Source: Rhabditoides inermis
Lineage: Eukaryota; Nematoda; Chromadorea; Rhabditida; Rhabditidae
Length of the DNA: 64,000 nt
Direction of reading: 5' to 3'
Assembly: GCA_963966185.1 (NCBI GenBank)
Contig: CAWZYM010000209.1
Span: 450,001-514,000 of the forward strand
In this document: piece after piece, positions 34,400 through 43,478 of the stretch
How positions within the stretch are numbered: the stretch's first letter is position 1
Layout: each line of letters starts with the position of its first letter
Program-made: the position numbers and the translations under genes
Notes under the pieces: generated by a model
Told to the model about the DNA's origin: nothing
Seen by the model: the letters and a program-made list of their open reading frames with translations, nothing else
Database searches by the model: none

Positions 34400-35106
34400 T
34401 CATTAAAAATATCGACTTTTGTTCCAATGGAAGGCATGTTGGAACTTAGGAATTCAAATTTTTACACTGTGGTGCAGATGGTGCAGATGTATTTACTGTA
34501 TCCAGATAATAAACAGTTTCGATCCGAGCTGATGTGCCAACTGAAACGATTCCTCTAGTCTCTTATCCGATCCGAAATAGGTGTTAGAATTAGCACGTTT
34601 TTGGTTTTTAGAAGCTTGAATGGACGAATCTCACCGAATCATGATCACATTGACGCCGTGGTGTGCCTTTTTCTTGATTACAAAAAAAATGATATGAACG
34701 AACCTGTCCATATGATCATCTCGTCAAGATGAATAAAAACAAAAACAACATGTTGGATGATTAGCGAGACGCTGGCTGAACGGTCTTTCCTGAAAAAACG
34801 CTAGTTTTACTTCCCCGAAGAAAACTAACTGTAGTTGTTTCGATCGGTTCAACAGAACGTCGTTTTGTTGATTCAATTGCAGATATCGCGATTGCATCGA
34901 AAACACCTTACAGTAGTATGATAGTGTGTGCACGGAACGAACCAAAACACAGTCTTATCCAATCCGCTTTCACATCATGCAACCAAAGTGGACTCACTTA
35001 ACGTCCAACGATCATGACCAGAAAGAATGCGAGCGAAGGAGATAGGGAGAGAGAGAGAGAAAGCGCGCGCGAGAGAGAGAGAGAGAGAGAGGGGGGGGAG
35101 GGATGA
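34400..35106. other. intergenic, nothing recognised
   Basis: No exon or named repeat recognised. A (GA)n/GCGC tract at about 35045-35098 precedes the TATA box of the third peptide gene. Confidence 0.45.
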
Positions 35107-35116
35107 CTATATAAGG
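35107..35116 (+). promoter_or_regulatory. TATA box of peptide gene copy 3
   Basis: CTATATAAGG about 40 bp before the ATG at 35151. The same box at the same distance precedes copies 1 and 2, implying a very short 5' UTR. Confidence 0.7.
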
Positions 35117-35150
35117 CGTGCAGGATGGCGGAGTGGCATCCGTGTGCAAC

Positions 35151-35458
35151 ATGCGTGTCCTGGCTGTCGTTCTCGCTTCGGTCGCCGCTGCTTCGGCCTG
35201 CTTCAACCTGGGAGGAGGAGGAGGAGGAGGATGCGGATGGTGAGTGGAGGAGCAGATTAACAGCTGATCAGAAAATGAACAGTAGATGAACAGCTGATCA
35301 GTAGATGAACAGTGGTTGAGCAGCTGATTAGAAGATGAACAGTAGATGGACAGCTGATCAGAAGATCTTCCGGACTGACGTCATCCCCTTCTTCCAGCGG
35401 CGCTCCCCCTGCTTGCCCTCCCCCGCCCCCTCCCGCCTGCGGATGCGGAGGAAAGTAG
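35151..35458 (+). CDS. Gly/Pro/Cys-rich secreted peptide, copy 3
   Basis: Exon 1 35151-35239, exon 2 35398-35458; identical in design and nearly in sequence to copy 2 (signal peptide MRVLAVVLASVAAASA, then CFNL, glycine run, CGCGAPPAC, six prolines, ACGCGGK, stop). It is inverted relative to copies 1 and 2, and homology extends on both sides (promoter CT/GA tract, 30-bp intron repeat, 3' flank GACATCCCAACATCGCCAGC). This makes it an independent dispersed duplication rather than part of the tandem pair. Confidence 0.7.
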
Positions 35459-35579
35459 ATGGACATCCCAACATCGCCAGCCTTGTCTGTAAATATCTGA
35501 ACGTTTTCGATAAATTATGGACTTTATGTGTTATTTTTGTGTATAAGGTGTACCTTCTGTACCCTCAATTTCATTAAGT

Positions 35580-36161
35580 GTTCCAGAAGATTTAAATTTC
35601 ATTGTTCGTATTGCACACGTGTACATACATGTCAAGAATCTCGCAGTTACAAAATTACAAAGTTCTGACATTTCAGCAGTTGATTTTGACAATGTGTTTC
35701 AAAGTTGACAAAAAATTTGCACCATCGTACCTATGTCATCAAACACTACGGACTAATTCACAAACCGTTAAGCCGCCGAACCTTTTTTCACTTTCCACAT
35801 TTTGGGATAGCATGCGCAATGACCTCGAGAATGCACGTGAATACTGTAGAGTGGAATATTGAAGAATAAGTAAGAATAAGGGTCCTTGGAAAAGTGTGGG
35901 AGTACTACGCGTACTTTTCCTGTATAAACTAGTGTCTTAATCTTAATATAGCTTCAATCGAATAGCGGAAGTGAAATGCACTACTCAATCAGATATAAAT
36001 TACTTTGAAATGTATAATGAAGAAAACAACGTCACTCGGATTGCATAGTAATGCAATAATAGGTGATAATGATGGTAATGTATAAATACATGAATTCATT
36101 GTGAGAATGGGTACTAGAAACTTGCCGTCTGTTTCCATCAGCTAAAAAAAGAACTGTAAGA
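35580..36161. other. upstream of chemoreceptor 3
   Basis: AT-rich. An 86-codon open frame at 35602-35862 has no recognisable motif and I do not call it a gene. Confidence 0.4.
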
Positions 36162-36619
36162 ATGTCACATCTGCATTGGATTCGAATTGTTCTGTACTCT
36201 ATTGAAGTGTCCACATTGATTGTAACTTTTCCACTCCTTGTCTTCATCATTTTTCTATTCATGAAACTCAAAAGATATCACCTGTGAGGCTAAGACACAT
36301 GGCGTGACCTAGTTTCTCGCGCGCGCTCTTTTTCGCGCGAGTGGAGGAGTTCACGCGAGTTATATTCCACGCGAGTGAGTTCACGCGAGAAGAGTTCACG
36401 CGAGTTGGTTCACGTGAATTCATTGTTCACGTGATCATTTTCACGCGAGTGGGTCAAATAACTTTATCTGAAAACCGAGAAAATACAATACGTTATAGCA
36501 TTTCAAATCATGGAACAAACTTATCTGACATTACACATAACATGCTAACACTAAGTGAGATAATATCATTGAAAACATTACAATACAATACTGATATCAA
36601 AACATGACAATACCGCTCA

Positions 36620-37700
36620 TTTTCTTCTCTCGACTTCCTCGTCTACTCTCCTCTGCTCCTCCTCCTCCTGTCGACTGCTCCCGTTCCGTCTCCTTCCTCC
36701 GCTCCTTCTCACCATACTCGTACTTGACGTCGTTGCGCTTGCGCTGAATTAATACATGAAACATATTTAACCAGACTTTCTTTCGCCATTGCGCGTCTCT
36801 TATCTTTCCTTGCTCTCACCTCCACCCACCTCGTACTTGTTGGTCGAGTTGAAGGCGACCCAGGCCACCTTGAGCGACTTCTCCCTGTATCCGGCCACGT
36901 TTCCGAGGGTGAGATGGGGGAGCTGCCCAATCTCCCACGCGTCTCCAGCGGGTTCTCGTTCGTGCAGACGGGCGAGAGGGACTGAGGCTCAGGCTATCCG
37001 GTCAGGGAAGAGTTGTCGACCTGCAAAGGCCAAGTTACAATTTGAAGATGCTAAGAGAAATTTGCCCACCTTGATCCGAAGGAAGAGGTGATTCGTACGT
37101 CAGCGGGAACGCGACCGCCTCCCTTGACCTCGACGATGTCTTCGACGACCAGCTCCGCGGTGTGGATCTGCTGCTTATGTCCATCGCGCTGCACGAGGGC
37201 ATGCGTGGCACTCACGGCGAAGCACCGGAAAGTCGTCCGAGGCTGGAAGGAGCAACAAAAATTGACAGCTTCTCGCATCTTTTCGCATCGCTTCTCCCGT
37301 CATTGCGCGCGCGTATACCACGAATTTCAAATGAAGGGACGCCCTCGGCCACTCGGCCACCACCACTTCGAACTCACCTCGACCTCGACGCGGTTGCAGA
37401 CGGTGGCTACGCGGGTGCACCCACAGGAGAAGGGCGAACCTCCAAGACGTTCTCGGAGAACTTAATTCACTCGGGTGTCGTCTTCAGCGCGCCAGCACCA
37501 AAGCGTCCTCACCGACCTGAACACATACAACTATATGAATACAACAGTGCAAACTACGATACAACACAAACTGTCATCATCATTATAAAATATGATTGTA
37601 CATCGATAATACATAAACAACAAAACAAACAACAAACCATTCTCTATTGACTCCATCAACGGCCCGTCGACGAACTGCTGGCCATCGCGAGTGTGTGCAG
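36620..37700 (-). pseudogene. shuffled Na,K-ATPase alpha fragments
   Basis: Minus-strand blocks match P-type Na,K-ATPase alpha. From high to low coordinate: TAHTRDGQQFVDG (tentative), RVATVCNRVEV (family: RVATLCNRA), [20 protein letters not shown] then [18 protein letters not shown] (family: VIRDG..VPADIRI), VDNSSLTG(stop)PEPQSLS and TNENPLETR (family: VDNSSLTGESEPQ..NPLETRN), LTLGNVAGYREKSLKVAWVA then FNSTNKYE (family: FNSTNKYQ). In the real protein the CNRA block comes after NPLETR; here it comes first, so the order is scrambled. The GES motif is broken by a stop, and the phosphorylation motif DKTGT is absent. Splice-like borders remain, implying DNA-level capture. Not functional as a pump. 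Confidence 0.75.
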
Positions 37701-38149
37701 TGCGTTCAGACCAGTTTCTGATCATAAACTATATTAACATCATTCGAATAAAACAACTATGATAAAAACAATACACAACAACAACAAAGTAATAAAAAAA
37801 CTAAAAATGGCGGAAATGATGATTAATAAAAGCAATCCGAGACGCGAATTTCTCACTACGATACACAACCAAACACCAAAATTCCAAAAAAAAATTCCAT
37901 TATATAATCTAAAAATTAAAAAAAAATGTTACGAGAGCTGAACCATCACGAACTGAATTTACGACTTTTCTTACTCCAAAAAAATACATATTCAGGCGTT
38001 CTACGGCCTAAAATCCTGCGTTGAGCATGACCCCTTCTTTTTTATAAAAGACCCGCAAATGAGTTCCACTTTTTCCACGAGAGACATTAGAGTGGTTAGA
38101 CAACGATCAGAACCCTTTGGATGATGTTTTCAATTTGACAAAATTTTGC

Positions 38150-38225
38150 TTGTGTAGCAAGATTGAACCCGCGGCCAGCTGCTTGCTAAGCGAGAGCGTT
38201 ACCACTACGCCACGAGGTCATGGAT
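38150..38225 (-). repeat. tRNA-like sequence in element
   Basis: On the minus strand, a box A-like TGGCGTAGTGGTAACGC and a box B-like GGGTTCAATCT at tRNA-like spacing. The acceptor ends do not pair, so this is not a functional tRNA gene. A weaker similar unit lies at about 38395-38450. Confidence 0.5.
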
Positions 38226-40329
38226 CAATGAAGTGGGTGGATCAATGAAGTAGATATGTGAACGGCAAAAATAGTCTGCTGTGCATTTCGTTCAGTATAC
38301 GGTATGTTCAAAACCCACGAAAATGTTTTCAACGAAAAATCCTGAGCTAAGTGCGAGCCTATTATACTTACAATTGTTATTGGTTAGCCAATGTAACGGA
38401 ATGGTTAGCGAGTTTAGATAGTGAACAAGCGTCGCAAGTTCAATTCCTAATTCTTCTAGTTCTACGGTCTAAAGCATCAAAAACGTTGTCAACTGACACA
38501 CGGTTTGATGGATAGGGAAATTCGCATCGTGCCAAACAAAATTGCGCGAAACTGTTATGTTCAACAATAACCATAAACCATACTGTACGAAACCGCGAAA
38601 CGCAGCTTGCTAAGAAAAGCTAAGAGCGTTAGCAGGACGCCATTTTGTCATGTGAGAGGATCTGCGAAATAAAGATATGCATGCCAATGAATTTCGTCCA
38701 GTACACTGTATGATAAATGTCCACGATAATGCTTTCATAGAAAACTCCTGAGCTAACTGCGAGCCAAATGAATATGTAAATGAATGACTGATTCTAATCT
38801 AATACGAATACGTGGTGATTATTATCATATTATCTGCGCTTAAAAAGAAAAATGGTTAGATCACTTTGAAAACCAGTGATCACAATTTGTTGCACAAACT
38901 TTCATGTTGAATATCAAATCAGAAGAATTATGATTATATCGGAACATGCAAAATGTGTTCCTCTGTTTCTTCACAAAATAATTCCAGAATTCAATACTAT
39001 TTTCATCTGAACTAAACCATAACCTTATCAAAACGTATCGATAGATCTCGACACGGATCTAATTATAGTTTTGATTTATTATGTTATGTGCTGTTATGAA
39101 CAAAAAACAAGAACATATTCGATTGATCAAATAAAACAACTACATAGTTGTGAAACGTCATCAAATCAATCAAAAAACGTAACTTCATATGAACTAAGTG
39201 TGACTGTTTTGGTCAAGACTATTGACTTCATAAATAAACAGCATCGATGAGCACCGACAACATCAACAGCTGTCATTATCACCATCAGTCGCCAGCGCGA
39301 CATGTCATTTATTTTCCATGTCTTCTTACAGAAAACCAAACAACTCGCGTGTAAGTGTCACGTGAACAATAAAGTCGCGTGAACCAACTCGCGTGAACTC
39401 CATTTTCATTTCACTCGCGCGAGAGAAAGCGTCGCGCGAGATTTTTCCCGCGCCAACCTCTCTCTCGCGAGAGAGGTCGTATAGTGTCACCTGTACTTTA
39501 GGTAGGCATTACGTACACATTGCGCATTTAATTCCATGTCAAAATTTAGATTAATATTGATTCAACTTTCATTCGGTTACATTGGAGCCACTATTAATCG
39601 ATTTTTATTGTTATATTTTCAATTTATGAAACCGGGTCAAACATATTCTAAGGCATTCCTGTATAGTATGAAACTGAGTGCTGATATACTGATAAGCACT
39701 GCTAACATGGATATTGTTGTCGAAAGAATATTTTCCGTGTGTTTGTCGAAGGTAACCCAAACACGTTCATATAATAAAAAGGCTCGTTCTACTTTCAGAA
39801 TTATGAACAATTTGAATCGACACTTGGATGTATAGGATTAATATTGTTTCATGTAACTACAAGATTTTGACATATACATTCACTCATTTCAGTTTGCGTT
39901 CCTTGTTGGTGTGAATCTATTAGATTTTTACGGAATTTACAATGGTCTAATCGTATCGACTTTGGCTAATGTGATTTCAATAATAGTACGTTCAATTCGA
40001 AACCACCAAAGTAATAATCTGGAGATGGGAAACGTGTTTCAGTTTACTCCTGCATTATTGAAAGTTGCAAAGAAGCAATATGCGCAAAGACACACCACTA
40101 CTTTATCTGCGCGGTGAGTTGATTGATTTATATTCTTTATTAAACTTCACTCAATTTTTAATCACTCAATATGTACATAGATACACCTTGTCACAAAGCG
40201 TACGCTCCACTCAACTCATTCTACCATTTGTTATTGAAGAGCTTGTGGTGGAGTTATGGATTATTGGACTGATCTACTACTCGACTTATTTCACTTCGGC
40301 ACCTTTAGGAACTGACACCGGGCCTATCA

Positions 40330-40350
40330 GCCACGGCTACGATAACGTGA

Positions 40351-40397
<47 letters not shown>
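40330..40397. repeat. (GA)n microsatellite filling an intron
   Basis: The last intron of chemoreceptor 3 (40347-40413) is almost entirely GA repeat between GTGAAG and TGTTACAG. Confidence 0.85.
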
Positions 40398-40572
40398 TAC
40401 AAGTGTGTTACAGGTATTTGCGTTGGAGAAACTTTTCTTTGTCGTTTCTATACTAATTCCTCTGTGGCGTGAGAGAACACAGAAGAGGATCAACCCAATT
40501 CGATTTATCCCACCTCTTCATCACCTCACAACCACCAATCACTTTGCTGTTTTGAAACGTTCGTGGACGTAG

Positions 40573-42455
40573 CATTATATAATTATACTGTTATTGTAAT
40601 CTTATTATCATATCATCAATTATGTCCGTTACTCTACTACATAGTCTCTTCACGATTACTAATTTAGATTGCAAGAAATAATACCAGAAAATAAATGTTG
40701 CCCTCTCCCTCTCCCTCTCCCGCTCCGTCTAAGCCAATTAGCGCGCAAAACAAGAGAGAGAGACGGTAATGGCACCGTATTTCAAACTGCAAGCGAGGTA
40801 GATCGAAAACTATCGCTCTGGCACAGGTTATATGACTGATGATGGTTGTGGCACTCGAACAAGCCCTCCGCGCACAATTTTCCTTGGTATCATGACTGTA
40901 AAACAACACGGATCAAAAAACTCGTCTGTATTGTGAATCAATTGTTACAACTCGTATTTGCTCAAAATCACTTTCCCAATGATCCAGAAACCAAGTTTCT
41001 GTTTGGGGTTGCGTAGTATCCCGATTTCGATCGCGTGTGGCATTGGGAGTGTTGAAGTGTTGAGAAATCGTGGCGGCTGTCCAGCAACGTTGCAATGCGA
41101 GCATATGCGTCCTTGGCTATGTAAACGATCCGGCCCGGCGCTAGTTAGTTATGCTAATATCGCAAAACAGTTACCTTTGTTTATCTAATGATTTTTTAAA
41201 ACTTTCTTACTCACTCTTTGATGCGAGATAAAGAAAACGGATTTTTACAACAAGAATGACTAGGCAAGAGTGTTTTTCAAATTGTGGTCTTTGAATTGTC
41301 AAAAAAAACCTGCTCCAATAGTGCAACAAGACGTACAACATTTGCTGGCATTAGTTTTTATTTCGCAGAAAGAGCAGGCTTGTTTACTATTGAAATGCAG
41401 TAGCTTTGCATTACGTTGGGTAACACAAACTCATTTCTTACGGAAGTCCTTTTAAAAGATAATGATCTTCTCGATTTGAAAGTGAAGGACTCACGGAAGC
41501 GACTGTGTGGGTGATTGATACCTGACACTTTCATTTTGGTCCCCATCGGCTTCTGTGACCCAAACAACACGTCACGTGAGTCGCTATGTTCCTGGTTTCG
41601 ACTTTGCCGCCCCGATTTCGATGGCATGTGGTATCGTGGGAGTATTGAGAAATGGTGGCAGCTGTTGGTCACTACCACGCGTTGTAATGAATGTGAGAAT
41701 GCGCGTCCTTGGCTATGAAAACGATCCGACATCATGCCGTCAATAGTTGAATAAACAAAAAACTTGCCTTTGTTTGTTTAATGATTTTTTTCAAATCTCA
41801 TTCTTTGTTGCGAGTTGAAGACGTCTTATCTCTTATCGCGTTGTAAACACAATTTTCAAGTATGATAACATGCAAACGGAATGTTCACCACAATTATGGC
41901 TAGGTGAGGGTTTCGTTTTACATATTCTTCCAAATCGTCAAACATTCCTTTTGCATCATGTTTCATGCACTTTGCTTGGCGTATACTTGTTTACATACAT
42001 TCACAAATGTGGATGGGTGTTCTAATAATTATTTGTTTAGGCGTTACAATGGGCGCCTTACTTTCCAAAAGCAATACGTCGTCGGCAAATGAGGATGGTG
42101 TTAGTTTCTTTTGTAATGGAAATGTAATAGATTACGGTAGTGTACTTTGCGAGTTGTCTCCGACATGAGAAAAAAGATAAGTTTTCTCAGTTACAAAACT
42201 ATTACGTGAGTGAATATTTCATGTTTCAGTAAGATTTGTTTTTCGTAAAACCTATCGATCAGATGAACCATGCACTGTGCTCCGAATTCAATTTGCCGAC
42301 GTACAACATTTGCTCGCATTAGTTTTTGTTTTGCAGAAAGAGCAGGCTTGTTTACTATTTCGATTGAAATACAGGAGCTTTTGTTGCATAACGTTGGGTA
42401 ACACAAACTCTTCTTTTACGGAAGTCTTTATAAAAGATAATCATATATCGATCAG
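40573..42455. other. intergenic with local duplications
   Basis: No gene recognised. A block at 40985-41150 is repeated, diverged, at 41595-41730 (shared CGTCCTTGGCTATG and CCCGATTTCGAT). A block at about 41325-41450 is repeated at about 42295-42425 (shared GAAAGAGCAGGCTTGTTTAC and ACGTTGGGTAACACAAACTC). The SINE-like repeat at 40741-40830 is listed separately. Confidence 0.65.
40741..40830. repeat. SINE-like ~90-bp repeat, copy 1
   Basis: Family of three: here, 44222-44312 (inverted) and 47878-47970. Shared core TGGCACCGTATTTCRAACTG and AGATCGAAAACTATCGCTCT. In the opposite orientation it reads GCGCCAGAGCGATAG, then a box B-like CAGTTCGAAATAC, suggesting a tRNA-derived origin. Confidence 0.6.
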
Positions 42456-43426
42456 ATGAACCATGCGCTGTGCTCGGCGTGGGACGATCTGTCAAAGAGA
42501 AAGGCTGGGGATCTGATTGAGATGAACAGGGGAATCTACTCGGTGAGTTACTACCAGGGTGTCGTCAGTCTCTTAAATCAGTTTCTCCGAAAATTAGCAA
42601 ACACTCTGATACTGACCTTGATACTGATTTCGAAACGTCTTCAAATGAATGTTAATGTAGAAGTCTGAGAGTGCGCCCTTGGCCGAGTGCCGACCCCGCT
42701 CCCCGTGCACGCACCACGCGGATCTCTAGTGAGCAATATCAAAAATTTTAGCTTCTGAACCCTCTGATCTGACTGCATGTCTGCCTGTGAGAAAAGACAC
42801 TCTGATACTGATTTCTGAAACGTCTTCAAATGAATGTTAATGTAGAAGTCTGAGAGTGCGCCCTTGGCCGAGTGCCGACCCCGCTCCCCGTGCACGCACC
42901 ACGCGGATGACGCGACTACTAGTGAGCAATATCAAAGAGCGCGAAAATGTTTCTTTTTGTATTTCGAGTCGATTGCTTCTGACTTCGCCCGCCCTCTCAC
43001 CTCTTTCTTACTCTGACTGCATGTCTGCCTGTGAGAAAGAAAGATGCACTTTCTGGTGACGACTTTAGTGTACAGTCTGAGATTCGAATGTAACGTTCGA
43101 AATTTTTGTTAGAAAAATGATTAACTAAGATTGTCTTTTGGACAAATATTTGTTTCAAAAAGTGTTTTGAATGGATAACATTAAAGAATAAATAGTACAT
43201 TGCTTCCTATTGACAAATGTGAAGTTACAGCTTTTAGTGCTTTTTGTGAAATTTATTTCCGTAAATAATTTGTTTTGTTTTTTTTTTAATTCATATGATG
43301 TTTTGATCATATAAATGAAAATACAATGAAAAAATGAGAAGAAATAAACACAACAGTTAAATTTGTGAACATAAGAAAACTATAACGAAGTTATGCGTCT
43401 GTGAACTGTGAAATCTCACCAACACG

Positions 43427-43478
<52 letters not shown>

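Larger units (their letters stand above)
25310..34400. repeat. tandem duplication, unit 2
   Basis: Second copy of the block at 12397-25310, in the same order and orientation. Its own later insertions include the RTE fragment at 30600-31216 and a MITE in receptor intron 6. It lacks the CHD7-carrying element, the GGTATGGT element and the 119-bp inverted repeat. Confidence 0.8.
36286..39486. mobile_element. 3.2-kb inverted-repeat element with Na,K-ATPase pieces
   Basis: Flanked by the 8-bp direct repeat TCACCTGT (36278-36285 and 39487-39494). Ends of about 150 bp are imperfect inverted repeats rich in TTCACGCGAG units (36310-36450 and 39350-39480). It contains rearranged Na,K-ATPase exons and two related tRNA-like/degenerate units at about 38090-38360 and 38500-38770. 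No transposase frame recognised. An 8-bp duplication fits hAT or Mutator-like elements. Confidence 0.8.
36162..40572 (+). pseudogene. divergent 7TM chemoreceptor, exon 1 split by insertion
   Basis: Exon 1 is in two pieces, 36162-36285 and 39495-39501, interrupted by a 3.2-kb element. The remaining exons are intact and in phase: 39550-39751, 39799-39852, 39893-39985, 40043-40113, 40181-40346, 40414-40572. Piece one ends ...KRYHL; the far side supplies the bases completing YHLYF(R), matching YHPYFR at the same point in copies 1 and 2, and the exon length then fits (131 versus 128 nt). Family marks: VERIFSVCLSKNYE after TM3 and LSQSVRSTQLILPFVIEEL. Exons 2 and 3 of the other copies are fused here. 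Before insertion this was a complete receptor of about 290 residues; now translation would stop just after the first piece unless the 3.2 kb is removed from the RNA. Confidence 0.8.
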
